Origin: Arthrobacter sp. zg-Y820
GTDB taxonomy: Bacteria; Actinomycetota; Actinomycetes; Actinomycetales; Micrococcaceae
Reading direction: 5' to 3'
Length of the DNA: 64,000 bases
NCBI RefSeq assembly: GCF_030142155.1
Contig: NZ_CP126247.1
Span: 1,364,001 to 1,428,000 of the forward strand
Shown here one piece after another: positions 25,605 through 35,181 of the stretch. Each line of letters opens with the position of its first letter. Position 1 is the stretch's first letter. The notes below the pieces were generated by a model. The model worked only from the letters and a program-made list of their open reading frames with translations, was not told the origin of the DNA and searched no databases. Made by a program: the position numbers and the translations under genes.

Positions 25605-28600
25605 ATGTTCTCGAAGATACTGGTAGCCAACCGCGGAGAAATCGCAATCCGCGCCTTCAGGGCCGCCTACGAGCTGGGCGTGAAGACTGTTGCAGTGTTC
25701 CCGTATGAGGACCGCAACTCCATCCACCGTCAAAAGGCTGACGAGGCCTATCTGATCGGTGAGGAAGGGCACCCGGTCCGCGCGTACCTCGACGTTGACG
25801 AGATCATTCGGGTCGCCAAGGAATCCGGCTGCGACGCCATCTACCCCGGATACGGATTCCTTTCCGAAAACCCCCAGCTGGCCCGCGCCGCGAGGGAAGC
25901 CGGCATCACCTTTGTAGGTCCCGCCGCCGACATCCTCGAGTTGGCCGGCCACAAGGTCCATGCCCTGAACGCGGCACGCGAAGCCGGCATCCCGGTGCTG
26001 CGCTCCACCCAGCCGAGTTCGGATCCGGAAAAGCTCCTGGGCGAGGCCGAGGACATCGGATTCCCCATCTTCGTCAAGGCCGTGGCGGGCGGCGGCGGCC
26101 GCGGCATGCGCCGCGTGGACACGGCCAAAGACCTTCCCGAGGCGCTCAACGCAGCCATGCGCGAGGCCGATACGGCCTTCGGCGACTCCACGGTCTTCCT
26201 CGAGCAGGCGGTCATCCGTCCCCGGCACATTGAGGTGCAGATCCTCGCCGACGGCGAGGGCAACGTTATCCACCTCTTTGAACGTGACTGCTCACTGCAG
26301 CGCCGCCATCAGAAGGTCATCGAAATTGCTCCGGCCCCCAACCTGGACGAGAGCATCCGGCAGGCCCTGTACCGGGACGCCGTCAAGTTCGCCAAGGCCC
26401 TGAAGTACGAGAACGCGGGGACCGTGGAGTTCCTCGTTGACACCGTCGGAGAACGCGCCGGAGAACACGTGTTCATTGAAATGAATCCGCGCATCCAGGT
26501 GGAACACACGGTCACCGAGGAAATCACCGACGTCGACCTCGTGCAGTCCCAGCTGCGCATCGCTGCCGGCGAAACGCTGGAGGACCTGGGCCTGCGGCAG
26601 AACGAACTTCAGGTGCGCGGCGCCGCGCTGCAGTGCCGCATTACCACCGAGGACCCGGCCAACGGCTTCCGCCCCGACGTCGGCAAGATCAGCGGATACC
26701 GCTCCGCCGGCGGTGCCGGGGTGCGTCTCGACGGCGGCACTGTGTACGCCGGGGCCGACATCAGCCCGCACTTCGATTCCATGCTCGTGAAGCTGACCTG
26801 CCGCGGCCGCACCTACCCGGCTGCGGTGAACCGTGCCCGCCGGGCGCTGGCCGAGTTCCGCATCCGCGGCGTCTCCTCGAACATTTCGTTCCTGCAGGCC
26901 GTCCTCGACGATCCGGACTTCATCGCCGGCGACGTCGCCACCTCCTTCATCGAGGAGCGCCCCGAACTGCTCAGCGCCCGCGGGTCTGCTGACCGCGGCT
27001 CCCGGCTGCTGAACTGGCTGGCGGACACCACCGTCAACAAGCCTCACGGCGAACTGCCCGTGCACATCAACCCGGCAGACAAACTGCCGGCTGATCTTCC
27101 GGAGGTCCGCCCCGGGTCGCGCCAGCGGCTGCTGGAACTGGGCCCGGAGCGTTTCGCGGCGGAACTCCGCGCACAGCCGGCACTGGCCGTCACCGACACC
27201 ACGTTCCGGGATGCGCACCAGTCCCTGCTGGCGACCCGCGTCCGTACCCGCGACCTGCTGCTGGCGGCCCCCGCGGTGGCCGCGCTGACGCCCGAACTGC
27301 TCTCGGTCGAAGCATGGGGCGGTGCGACTTACGACGTCGCCCTCCGGTTCCTGGGCGAGGACCCCTGGGAGCGGCTCGTCTCGCTGCGCAAGGCCCTGCC
27401 GAACATCTGCATCCAGATGCTCCTGCGCGGCCGCAACACCGTGGGCTACACGCCGTACCCCACTGAGGTGGCGGAAGCCTTTGTCCAGGAGGCAGCTGAC
27501 GCCGGCGTTGACATCTTCCGGATCTTCGATGCCCTCAATGACGTCGAGCAGATGGAACCGGCTATCCGCGCGGTCCGGGCCACCGGCACGGCCGTCGCCG
27601 AAGTGGCCCTGTGCTACACCGCCGACATGATGGATCCGAACGAGACGCTGTACACGCTGGACTACTACATGGACCTCGCCCAGCAGATGGTCGATGCCGG
27701 CGCGCACATCCTGGCCATCAAGGACATGGCCGGGCTGCTGCGTCCCGCTGCCGCGGCCAAGCTGGTTGCCGCCCTGCGTGAACGCTTTGACCTGCCCGTG
27801 CACCTGCACACCCACGACACCGCCGGCGGCCAGTTGGCCACCCTGCTGGCTGCGGCCAACGCGGGCGTGGATGCCGTCGACGTGGCCAGCGCCTCGCTGG
27901 CCGGCACCACCAGCCAGCCTTCGGCGTCGTCGCTCGTTGCCGCGCTGACCAACACGGACCGCGACACGGGGCTGAGCCTGGATGCCATCAGCGCCATGGA
28001 GCCGTACTGGGAAGCGGTGCGCCGGGTCTACGCTCCGTTCGAGTCCGGTCTGGCCGGACCCACCGGACGCGTCTACCAGCATGAGATTCCCGGCGGACAG
28101 CTCTCCAACCTCCGCCAGCAGGCCATCGCCCTCGGCCTGGGCGAGCGGTTCGAAGCGATCGAGGACATGTACACCGCCGCGGACCGCATTCTGGGCCGGC
28201 TGGTCAAGGTCACGCCCTCCTCCAAGGTGGTCGGAGACCTCGCCCTGCAGCTGGTCGGCAGCAACGTCTCACCCGCGGACTTCGAGGAAAACCCGCAGAA
28301 CTACGACATCCCCGATTCGGTCATCGGCTTCCTCAGCGGCGAACTGGGCAACCCGCCCGGCGGCTGGCCGGAGCCCTTCCGGACCAAGGCGCTCCAGGGC
28401 CGCACCATCAAGGTGCGCGACGCCGAACTCACCGAGGTGGACCGCGCCGGCCTGGCCGGCGACTCCGCCACCCGGCGGGAAACGCTGAACCGGCTCCTGT
28501 TCCCCGGCCCGGCCAAGGAATTCGCGACCGTCCGTGAAACCTACGGCGACGTGTCGGTCCTGGACACCCGTGACTACCTCTACGGCCTGCAGCGCGGGGT

Positions 28601-29012
28601 TGAGCACGTGGTGGAACTCGAAAAGGGTGTCCGCCTGATTGCCACCCTTGAAGCCGTGGGGGAGCCCGATGAAAAGGGCATGCGTTCGGTGATGACCACC
28701 CTGAACGGCCAGATGCGCCCCGTCCTGGTCCGTGACCGCAGCGTGCAGTCGCAGGTGAAGGTCGCCGAACAGGCCGACCCGGGCAACCCCGGCCACGTTG
28801 CCGCGCCGTTCGCCGGCGCCGTGACCATCACGGTCCAGGAAGGCGATGAAGTGGCGGCCGGCGAAACCGTTGCCACCATCGAAGCCATGAAGATGGAGGC
28901 CTCGATCACGGCCCCCGTCGCCGGCACCGTGACGCGGGTGGCGATCTCCGCCGTCGAGCAGGTGCAGGGCGGGGACCTGCTGGTGGCGATCGATCCCAAG
29001 AAGGAGAGCTAG
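25605..29012 (+). CDS. pyc: Pyruvate carboxylase
   Basis: 1135 residues, full-length single-chain form. Biotin carboxylase domain first (about 1-450; KAVAGGGGRGMR is the ATP-grasp glycine loop, HIEVQILADGEGNVIHLFERDCSLQRRHQKVIE is diagnostic). Then the carboxyltransferase (about 530-800; TTFRDAHQSLLATRVRT, metal-binding HLHTHDT). The biotinyl domain is C-terminal with EAMKMEAS, biotinylated Lys at 1096. Makes oxaloacetate from pyruvate, refilling the TCA cycle. ATG with GGAGAG upstream. Has its own promoter region of ~236 bases and is closed by a strong terminator. Confidence 0.97.
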   Translation: MFSKILVANRGEIAIRAFRAAYELGVKTVAVFPYEDRNSIHRQKADEAYLIGEEGHPVRAYLDVDEIIRVAKESGCDAIYPGYGFLSENPQLARAAREAGITFVGPAADILELAGHKVHALNAAREAGIPVLRSTQPSSDPEKLLGEAEDIGFPIFVKAVAGGGGRGMRRVDTAKDLPEALNAAMREADTAFGDSTVFLEQAVIRPRHIEVQILADGEGNVIHLFERDCSLQRRHQKVIEIAPAPNLDESIRQALYRDAVKFAKALKYENAGTVEFLVDTVGERAGEHVFIEMNPRIQVEHTVTEEITDVDLVQSQLRIAAGETLEDLGLRQNELQVRGAALQCRITTEDPANGFRPDVGKISGYRSAGGAGVRLDGGTVYAGADISPHFDSMLVKLTCRGRTYPAAVNRARRALAEFRIRGVSSNISFLQAVLDDPDFIAGDVATSFIEERPELLSARGSADRGSRLLNWLADTTVNKPHGELPVHINPADKLPADLPEVRPGSRQRLLELGPERFAAELRAQPALAVTDTTFRDAHQSLLATRVRTRDLLLAAPAVAALTPELLSVEAWGGATYDVALRFLGEDPWERLVSLRKALPNICIQMLLRGRNTVGYTPYPTEVAEAFVQEAADAGVDIFRIFDALNDVEQMEPAIRAVRATGTAVAEVALCYTADMMDPNETLYTLDYYMDLAQQMVDAGAHILAIKDMAGLLRPAAAAKLVAALRERFDLPVHLHTHDTAGGQLATLLAAANAGVDAVDVASASLAGTTSQPSASSLVAALTNTDRDTGLSLDAISAMEPYWEAVRRVYAPFESGLAGPTGRVYQHEIPGGQLSNLRQQAIALGLGERFEAIEDMYTAADRILGRLVKVTPSSKVVGDLALQLVGSNVSPADFEENPQNYDIPDSVIGFLSGELGNPPGGWPEPFRTKALQGRTIKVRDAELTEVDRAGLAGDSATRRETLNRLLFPGPAKEFATVRETYGDVSVLDTRDYLYGLQRGVEHVVELEKGVRLIATLEAVGEPDEKGMRSVMTTLNGQMRPVLVRDRSVQSQVKVAEQADPGNPGHVAAPFAGAVTITVQEGDEVAAGETVATIEAMKMEASITAPVAGTVTRVAISAVEQVQGGDLLVAIDPKKES

Positions 29013-29019
29013 CCCCAGC

Positions 29020-29041
29020 GCTTCCGCCGCACGGCGGAAGC
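29020..29041 (+). terminator. Short hairpin just after pyc
   Basis: GCTTCCGCCG / CGGCGGAAGC (29020-29041) around CA, eight bases past the pyc stop; precedes the stronger terminator at 29057. Confidence 0.5.
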
Positions 29042-29056
29042 ACAACGGAAGCACAT

Positions 29057-29094
29057 AAGGACCCCGGGAACCGGTTACGGATCCCGGGGTCCTT
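29057..29094 (+). terminator. Terminator of pyc
   Basis: Perfect 13-base stem AAGGACCCCGGGA (29057-29069) / TCCCGGGGTCCTT (29082-29094), 12-base loop. The stem ends with short A and T runs, so it could work on both strands. Confidence 0.85.
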
Positions 29095-29101
29095 GCGGCT
29101 C

Positions 29102-29107
29102 TAGACT
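29102..29107 (+). promoter_or_regulatory. Candidate -10 box for a leaderless mtr transcript
   Basis: TAGACT lies 6 bases before the GTG start at 29114, right behind the pyc terminator, and there is no ribosome-binding sequence. Transcription would start at or next to the start codon. Confidence 0.55.
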
Positions 29108-29113
29108 GGAATC

Positions 29114-30526
29114 GTGACTCATTTTGATTTGGCCATCATTGGCTCGGGTTCGGGCAATTCGCTGATCACCCCCGACTGGGACGGCAGGAAAGTTGCGGTC
29201 ATCGACGGGGGCACCTTCGGCGGCACCTGCCTGAACGTCGGCTGCATCCCGACGAAAATGTTCGTGTATCCGGCGCAACTTGCCGCGGCCGGTGCCGACG
29301 GCCGGCGCCTGGGCGTCGACCAGACCCTGGAGAAGGTGCGCTGGCGGGACATCCGCGACCGCATCTTCACCAGGATCGATTCCATCTCCGAGGGCGGCCG
29401 CCGCTACCGTGCCGAGGAGCTGGAGAACGTCACGCTGTATGAGAACCACGTGCGGTTCGTCGGCGAGCACGCCCTGGAGACCGACGACGGCCAACGCATC
29501 ACGGCCGACCAGATAGTGGTGGCCGCCGGCTCACGGCCGGTGCTGCCGGACGTGCCCGGCATGGACCTGCCGCAGGTGCACACCTCTGACACCGTGATGC
29601 GGATACCCGACCTGCCGGAGCGAATCCTCATCATCGGCGGCGGTTACATAGCCGCCGAGTTTGGATTCGTGTTTTCAGCGTTCGGCGCCAAGGTCACGAT
29701 GGCGGCGCGCTCCGGTCCGCTGCTGCGTGCCTTGGACGCGACCTTGTCCGCACGGTACACCGAGGAAGTCTCCAAGCAGTGGGACGTTCGGCTCAACACC
29801 CAGGTGACGGCGCTGATGGAAAACGCCGACGGCTCCGTCCGGGCGCTGCTGCGCGGACCCGGGGGAGAGACCGGCATGGACGTTGATCTTGTGCTGGTGG
29901 CAACCGGCCGGGTGCCCAACACCGACCGCCTTGATGTCCAGGCTGCCGGATTCGACCAGCGTGCGGACGGACGGCTGGCAGTGGACGAATTCCAGCGCGT
30001 GCTGAAGGACGGCAGGCCGGTCGACGGCGTCTGGGGATTGGGGGATGTCAGCGGCGACTTCCAGCTCAAGCATGTGGCCAACCATGAGGCGCGCACCGTG
30101 GCGCACAACCTGGTGCACCCCGGGGACCTGCGCGCGAGCGACCACCGGTTCGTTCCCGCGGCGGTCTTCACCAGCCCGCAGATCGCATCCGTGGGCATGA
30201 CCGAGGAGGAAGCCCGCCGCGATACCCGGGCGAGGGGAGTGGAGCTGGCCGTGGCGGTGCAGGAATACGGCTCCACCGCGTACGGCTGGGCGATGGAAGA
30301 CACGACCGGATTTGTGAAGCTGCTGGCGGAGAAGGAAAGCGGGACGCTGCTCGGGGCGCACATCATGGGCCATGAGGCGTCCATGCTGATCCAGCCGTTG
30401 ATCCAGGCCATGTCCTTCGGTTTGGATGCGCAGACGATGGCCTCGGGCCAGTACTGGATCCATCCCGCGCTGACCGAGGTGGTGGAGAACGCGCTGCTGT
30501 CCCTGCGGACCGGCACTGCCCGGTAA
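29114..30526 (+). CDS. mtr: Mycothione reductase
   Basis: 470 residues. Reduces mycothiol disulfide with NADPH and FAD. N-terminal FAD motif LAIIGSGSGNS; redox pair in GGTCLNVGCIPTKM (Cys39 and Cys44); NADPH motif IIGGGYIAAEFG; C-terminal HPALTEVVENALL with the catalytic His-Glu. The missing Ala/Gly pattern of lipoamide dehydrogenase and the GSGSGN start are typical of Mtr. GTG start, probably leaderless. Marks the host as a mycothiol-producing actinobacterium. Convergent with the acyl-CoA synthetase gene. Confidence 0.94.
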   Translation: MTHFDLAIIGSGSGNSLITPDWDGRKVAVIDGGTFGGTCLNVGCIPTKMFVYPAQLAAAGADGRRLGVDQTLEKVRWRDIRDRIFTRIDSISEGGRRYRAEELENVTLYENHVRFVGEHALETDDGQRITADQIVVAAGSRPVLPDVPGMDLPQVHTSDTVMRIPDLPERILIIGGGYIAAEFGFVFSAFGAKVTMAARSGPLLRALDATLSARYTEEVSKQWDVRLNTQVTALMENADGSVRALLRGPGGETGMDVDLVLVATGRVPNTDRLDVQAAGFDQRADGRLAVDEFQRVLKDGRPVDGVWGLGDVSGDFQLKHVANHEARTVAHNLVHPGDLRASDHRFVPAAVFTSPQIASVGMTEEEARRDTRARGVELAVAVQEYGSTAYGWAMEDTTGFVKLLAEKESGTLLGAHIMGHEASMLIQPLIQAMSFGLDAQTMASGQYWIHPALTEVVENALLSLRTGTAR

Positions 30527-30558
30527 ACCCGCAGGGACTGCTGCCGCGACGTGCCGGG

Positions 30559-32367
30559 CTAGACCTTCTGGCCGCTGTAGATGTCTTCCACCACGGCTGA
30601 GTAGTCCCGAAGCACCTGGGCGCGCTTGATCTTCAGGGACGGCGTGAGGTGGCCGCTGGCTTCGGTGAAGTCGGTCGGAACCACGCGGAAAACCTTGATG
30701 GCCTCGGCCTGGGAGACCGTCTTGTTGGCGCTGTCCACCAGGGCCTGGATTTCGATCTGCAGCTGGGCGGTCTCGGCAGCTTCGGCCACCGTCGTACCGG
30801 CCGGCAGCTTGTGGCGCTCGAGCCAGCCGGGAAGGGCTTCCTCGTCCAGGGTGACCAGTGCGGAGATGAAGGGCCGCTGGTCTCCGACAACGACGCACTG
30901 GGAGATGATGGCGTCGGCGCGGATGCTGTCCTCCAGGACCGCCGGAACGACGTTCTTGCCGCTGGCGGTGACGATGATTTCCTTCTTGCGGCCGGTGATC
31001 TTCAGGAAGCCGTCCGAGTCCAGCTGGCCGATGTCCCCGGTCCGGAACCAGCCGTCGTCGAAGGCTTCAGCCGTCAGGTCGGGGCGCTTGTAGTAGCCCT
31101 TCATGACGCTGACGCCCCGGGTCAGGATCTCGCCGTCGTCGGCGATCTTGACCGCGTTGCCGGGCAGGGGCGCGCCGACGGTGCCGATCTTGATCAGCTT
31201 GGGGGTGCTGACGCTGATGGGAGCGGTGGTCTCGGTCAGTCCGTAGCCCTCCAGGACCATCACGCCGATGCCGTGGAAGAAGTGCCCGAGACGGTCCCCC
31301 AGGGGTGCTCCGCCGGAAATTGCATACTGGACCCGGCCGCCCATCGCGGTGCGGATCTTGCCGTAGAGCAGCCTGTCGAAGACGGCGTGCTTGACCTTGA
31401 GGGCCAGCGGGATCTTGCCGGCCTCCTGCGCTTTGGACCATTCAATGGCGGTCTTGGCGCCGGCGTGGAAGATCTTGCCCTTCCCGCCGTCCTCGGCCTT
31501 GAGCATGGAGGAGTTGTAGACCTTCTCGAAGACGCGGGGGACCACGAGGAGGAAGGAGGGCTTGTAGCTCTGCAGATCCGGAAGCAGGTTCCTGACGTCC
31601 GGCGTGTGGGCCACTGTGGCGCCGGCGGTGACGCACAGGACGGAAATGAACCGGGCAAACACGTGGGCGAGCGGCAGGAACATGATGGTCTGCGCGCCTT
31701 CGCGGCAAACTTCGGGCACGGCCAGGGCGGCGTTCCGGGAGAGATTCACGAAGTTGCCGTGCGTCAGTTCGCAGCCCTTGGGCCGGCCTGTGGTTCCCGA
31801 GGTGTAGATAATGGTGGCGGTGTCCTCCAGCGTGGCCTTCGAACGGCGCGCTTCGAGCTCGGCGTCGGACACTGCTGCGCCGGCCGTGCGGAGCTCATCC
31901 AGGCCCGAGCCGTCGATCTGCCAGACGTTGCGCACGGCGTCGAGATCTTCCTCCACACCGGCCTGCCGGACCACGTTCTCATGGCGGGCGGCTTCGACCA
32001 CCACGGCGACGGCACCGGAATCACCGAGGATCCAGGCCACCTGGGAGGGCGATGAGGTCTCGTAAATCGGCACGGAGACCGCCCCGGCAAACCATAGGGC
32101 AAAGTCCACGAGCGTCCACTCGTACCGGGTGCGGGCCATGATGCCCACGCGGTCGCCCGGTTGGATGCCGGAGGCGGCGAAGCCCTTGGCGAGCAGCCGG
32201 ACGTCCTTCAGGAAATCAGTGGCGGTGATGGCCTGCCAGGTGTCGTCGGCTGCCCGAACCGAGAAAAGGGCCGGATTGGAGGCCTTGGCCGCCTGTTCCA
32301 GCAGTAGGTCGGTGGTGTTTGTCTCCAATGGTGATTCCACCAGAGGGGGGACACTGTATTCACGCAC
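30559..32367 (-). CDS. Long-chain acyl-CoA synthetase, FadD15-like
   Basis: 602 residues, AMP-forming ligase: P-loop IIYTSGTTGRPKGCELTH, then EGYGLTETTAPIS, WFRTGDIGQLDSDGFLKITGRKKEIIVTASGKNV, and the catalytic Lys region near the end. Activates fatty acids as acyl-CoA. GTG at 32367 is preceded by AAAGGAGC with 4-base spacing; the frame is open further to 33135 but that part mirrors the ROK gene. By position it corresponds to mycobacterial fadD15 near plsC, aroG and pknL. Divergent from the ROK kinase gene. Confidence 0.9.
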   Translation of the reverse strand: MREYSVPPLVESPLETNTTDLLLEQAAKASNPALFSVRAADDTWQAITATDFLKDVRLLAKGFAASGIQPGDRVGIMARTRYEWTLVDFALWFAGAVSVPIYETSSPSQVAWILGDSGAVAVVVEAARHENVVRQAGVEEDLDAVRNVWQIDGSGLDELRTAGAAVSDAELEARRSKATLEDTATIIYTSGTTGRPKGCELTHGNFVNLSRNAALAVPEVCREGAQTIMFLPLAHVFARFISVLCVTAGATVAHTPDVRNLLPDLQSYKPSFLLVVPRVFEKVYNSSMLKAEDGGKGKIFHAGAKTAIEWSKAQEAGKIPLALKVKHAVFDRLLYGKIRTAMGGRVQYAISGGAPLGDRLGHFFHGIGVMVLEGYGLTETTAPISVSTPKLIKIGTVGAPLPGNAVKIADDGEILTRGVSVMKGYYKRPDLTAEAFDDGWFRTGDIGQLDSDGFLKITGRKKEIIVTASGKNVVPAVLEDSIRADAIISQCVVVGDQRPFISALVTLDEEALPGWLERHKLPAGTTVAEAAETAQLQIEIQALVDSANKTVSQAEAIKVFRVVPTDFTEASGHLTPSLKIKRAQVLRDYSAVVEDIYSGQKV

Positions 32368-32505
32368 GATAGCTCCTTTGATATCCGGCCGGCCCGCAGG
32401 CGTTACCGCAGACTTTACCGCACAACCTATAACGTGGGTCACATAAAATACCCGCCAGTAACTTCTCGAAGCAATAACGCTTTCGCTGGCGGACCGGCCG
32501 GTGAA

Positions 32506-32511
32506 TACAAT
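32506..32511 (+). promoter_or_regulatory. Candidate -10 box for the ROK kinase gene
   Basis: TACAAT, 9 bases before the ATG at 32521, without a ribosome site between; likely a leaderless or near-leaderless transcript from the 153-base divergent region. Confidence 0.5.
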
Positions 32512-32520
32512 TGGTTGTTG

Positions 32521-33591
32521 ATGCGTCCCGTTAACCCAGCGCCCGTTCCCCGTTCTTCCCCGATCCTTTGGCAGCGCCGTGCCATTGAGCCCTTCCCCGC
32601 CCGCCGGCCCATCCGGCTGCCGAACCGGATGCGGCGACGCGGGCTGGCCATCGGGATCGATATCGGCGGCACCAAGGTGGCCGCGGGCCTGGTCGACGGC
32701 GACGGCCGCATCATTGCCGAAGCCCGCCGCGCCACTCCCGGCCAGGATCCGCGCGAGGTCGAGTCCGTCATCGTGGACCTGGTGCGGGAACTGTCCGCGA
32801 ACCACCACGTGTGGTCCGTCGGCATCGGCGCCGCCGGCTGGATGGACCTTGCCGGCAGCACGGTGCTCTTCAGCCCCCATTTGGCCTGGCGCAACGAACC
32901 GCTGCGGGAGAACCTCGAACGGCTGCTGCGCCGGCGCGTGTACCTGGTCAACGATGCCGACGGCGCTGCCTGGGCAGAGTGGCGCTTCGGGTCCGGACTG
33001 GGCCAGAGCCGGATGGTCTGCGTGACGCTCGGCACCGGAATCGGTGGTGCCATGGTGATGGACGGCCGGCTGGAGCGGGGAAGATTCGGCGTGGCGGGAG
33101 AGTTCGGCCACCAGATCATCATGCCGTCCGGGCAACGCTGCGAGTGCGGAAACCGCGGCTGCTGGGAGCAGTATGCCTCAGGCAATGCGCTGGGTCGGGA
33201 AGCCCGTGAACTGGCCGCCGCAAACTCCCCGGTGGCCCAGGAACTGCTGCGGGCCGTGGACGGCGACATCAGTGCCATCACCGGCGCCGTGGTCACCAGG
33301 ATGGCCCTTGAGGGCGACCAGACGTCAGTGGAACTGCTGGAAGAGGTCGGTCAGTGGCTTGGCCTCGGACTGGCGAACCTGGCGGCCGCGCTGGATCCGG
33401 GAATGTTTGTCATCGGCGGAGGCCTGAGCGCTGCCGGTGACCTGTTGCTGGAACCCGCCCGCAGGTCCTTCGCCCGGAACCTGACCGGCCGCGGGTTCCG
33501 GCCCGCGGCGCGGCTGGAACTGGCCGCCCTCGGGCCCGCTGCCGGCATGATCGGCGCCGCTGACCTGTCCCGAATTGCAGCCCGGCGCTGA
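32521..33591 (+). CDS. ROK family glucokinase
   Basis: 356 residues from ATG 32521. Phosphate loop IGIDIGGTKVAAG, catalytic-Asp region YLVNDADGAAWAEWRFG, and the ROK zinc motif GQRCECGNRGCWEQYASG (Cys/His) are present; TLGTGIGGAMVMDG follows. No N-terminal HTH, so it is a kinase and not a ROK repressor. The first 36 residues (Pro/Arg-rich) precede the ATG at 32629 that begins the conserved fold; that ATG has no ribosome site, while 32521 has a -10 at leaderless distance. Phosphorylates glucose or a related sugar. Confidence 0.87.
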   Translation: MRPVNPAPVPRSSPILWQRRAIEPFPARRPIRLPNRMRRRGLAIGIDIGGTKVAAGLVDGDGRIIAEARRATPGQDPREVESVIVDLVRELSANHHVWSVGIGAAGWMDLAGSTVLFSPHLAWRNEPLRENLERLLRRRVYLVNDADGAAWAEWRFGSGLGQSRMVCVTLGTGIGGAMVMDGRLERGRFGVAGEFGHQIIMPSGQRCECGNRGCWEQYASGNALGREARELAAANSPVAQELLRAVDGDISAITGAVVTRMALEGDQTSVELLEEVGQWLGLGLANLAAALDPGMFVIGGGLSAAGDLLLEPARRSFARNLTGRGFRPAARLELAALGPAAGMIGAADLSRIAARR

Positions 33592-33603
33592 GTTCAGCTG
33601 CCC

Positions 33604-34254
33604 TTAGACGGCGGCGCCGTCGTCATCGCGGTGCTGGGGCAACCGGAAGAGCAAATAGCCCACGGCCACACCGAAGAGGGCAACCAAGCCGAGAATGACG
33701 GCCAGCGGAGCTCCGCGCCAAAACATGGCGAACAGCAGCAGCAGGAGGGGCCCGCCCAAAGCGCCGATCCACGCCAGGACCACGAGCGGCTCACCGGTGC
33801 TGAACGGCGGCGGTTCGGGCGGCACAAACTCACCCTCCGACTCGAGTTCCTCGGGCTCGTCGTAATCCCGGGGGCCCCGCGGCGGCTGTGCGCGGAACGG
33901 CTGGTTCTCGAAAATGGCGCGGGTGCGCTCGGCGGGGGAGCGCGGAACGGGGCCGCGGGCCGGGGTGCCTTCACCGGAGCCCGGCTTGGCAGCAGTTTCG
34001 GCTCCGCCGGTCCCGGAGGGAGTTTCGGGGTGAGCCCCTTCGTCCGCGCCCGCCGGCGATGGTGAATCAGCCGCATCCGGCCCGGACGCCGTCGCTCCGG
34101 GTTTGATCCGGGACCCTTCGGAGCTGCCGTGTCCGCCGGGTGCATCCCGGCCGCCGTGCGTCTCATCAGCCGGCATATTCTCCAGCCGGGCCACGAGGTC
34201 CAGCCAGACGGCGTTGTCAGTGGACTCGTTGCGTTCCGGTTCGCGTTCTTTCAT
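33604..34254 (-). CDS. Membrane protein with low-complexity N-terminus, unknown function
   Basis: 216 residues. The first ~145 are hydrophilic and rich in Pro, Gly, Ala and Glu, beginning with a conserved-looking NAVWLDLVARLENMPADET. Two hydrophobic segments close the protein (WIGALGGPLLLLLFAMFWRGAP and AVILGLVALFGVAVGYLLFRLP). No family recognised beyond this actinobacterial pattern. ATG overlaps the stop of the esterase gene (ATGA), so the two are coupled. Ends 12 bases from the convergent ROK stop. Confidence 0.7.
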   Translation of the reverse strand: MKEREPERNESTDNAVWLDLVARLENMPADETHGGRDAPGGHGSSEGSRIKPGATASGPDAADSPSPAGADEGAHPETPSGTGGAETAAKPGSGEGTPARGPVPRSPAERTRAIFENQPFRAQPPRGPRDYDEPEELESEGEFVPPEPPPFSTGEPLVVLAWIGALGGPLLLLLFAMFWRGAPLAVILGLVALFGVAVGYLLFRLPQHRDDDGAAV

Positions 34255-35015
34255 GCTGGCGCACCTGCGCTGATCCTTTGGATGAACTGGTGGGAACGGT
34301 CAAAAATCAAGGGAGCATCATGATCCATGGTTGCCACATGATAGCTGTTTTCCAAGGGGACCACCTCCAGTTCGCTGCCCAGATACCTGCGCAGGACGTC
34401 CATGCTGGAGTCCGGGACCACCGAGTCCACCGTCGAGCGGAAGGCGAGGACCGGTGCCGTCGTGATCCGCGGCAGCACCGCCGTCGTGTCCTTGAACAGC
34501 CGCATGAGCTGGTGAACGCCGCCCACGGGGGTCCGCAGGTAGGCACCTTCATCCTGGCCGTCGAGCTTGATGTTGTTGGCAATCGCCGGTACTGAACGCT
34601 GAACGTACTTCAGGAGTCCCGAGTACCTGGCCCGCGGATCATCGATGGTCAGTCCCGGATTCACCACCGCCACCCCGGCGACGGGGCGGTGTGCGGCAAG
34701 GCGGAGGGCCAGCGTCCCGCCCATGGACAAGCCCGCGGCGACCACGCTGTCGGTCCGCTCTGCAAGTTGCTGGTACGCCCGGTCGTAGGCGTCATACCAG
34801 AGCTCCCAGGGAGTGCGGGCCAGCTCCTGCCAGGTGGTTCCGTGTCCGGGCAGCAGCGGCAGGCTCACCGCGTAGCCCTGGGCGGAGAGGTGCCGGGCCC
34901 AGGCGGCAAGGCTGACCGGGGACCCGGTGAAGCCGTGGCTCAGGAGAACGCCGGTGGCTGCATTCACGCCTTGCCCGTCGCTGGTAAAGGCGGCTGCGCC
35001 CGGTGGGAGAGTCAT
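34251..35015 (-). CDS. Alpha/beta hydrolase (carboxylesterase/lipase)
   Basis: 254 residues. VLLSHGFTGSP (oxyanion), AAGLSMGGTLAL with the nucleophile Ser, acid in RSTVDSVVPD, and His in ENSYHVATMDHD form a complete triad, matching carboxylesterase Est30-like enzymes. Cytoplasmic, since no signal is seen. ATG at 35015; AGAGG directly abuts the start, and longer starts are not supported. Coupled to the membrane protein gene downstream. Substrate probably short to medium acyl esters (family knowledge). Confidence 0.85.
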   Translation of the reverse strand: MTLPPGAAAFTSDGQGVNAATGVLLSHGFTGSPVSLAAWARHLSAQGYAVSLPLLPGHGTTWQELARTPWELWYDAYDRAYQQLAERTDSVVAAGLSMGGTLALRLAAHRPVAGVAVVNPGLTIDDPRARYSGLLKYVQRSVPAIANNIKLDGQDEGAYLRTPVGGVHQLMRLFKDTTAVLPRITTAPVLAFRSTVDSVVPDSSMDVLRRYLGSELEVVPLENSYHVATMDHDAPLIFDRSHQFIQRISAGAPA

Positions 35016-35181
35016 ACCTCTATGGTTGCATTCAGGAGGCTGATTTCCACCCCCGTAACGCCCAAAGTTGCGTCGCCGCCGAGAGTCGAAATTCAACGCA
35101 GCCGGGAGGGCGCATAGAGTAGGAGTTGGGAACCAAACCGGGTCCCTGATTTGTTATGTCCGGACGGGAGAGCTGGCTTAC

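Noticed and set aside
26292..28082. 596-residue minus-strand frame opposite pyc
   Set aside because: Antisense of a fully conserved enzyme; no family signature.
32368..33135. N-terminal extension of the acyl-CoA synthetase to 858 residues
   Set aside because: The added part mirrors the ROK gene, and GTG 32367 has a strong ribosome site and the family N-terminus.
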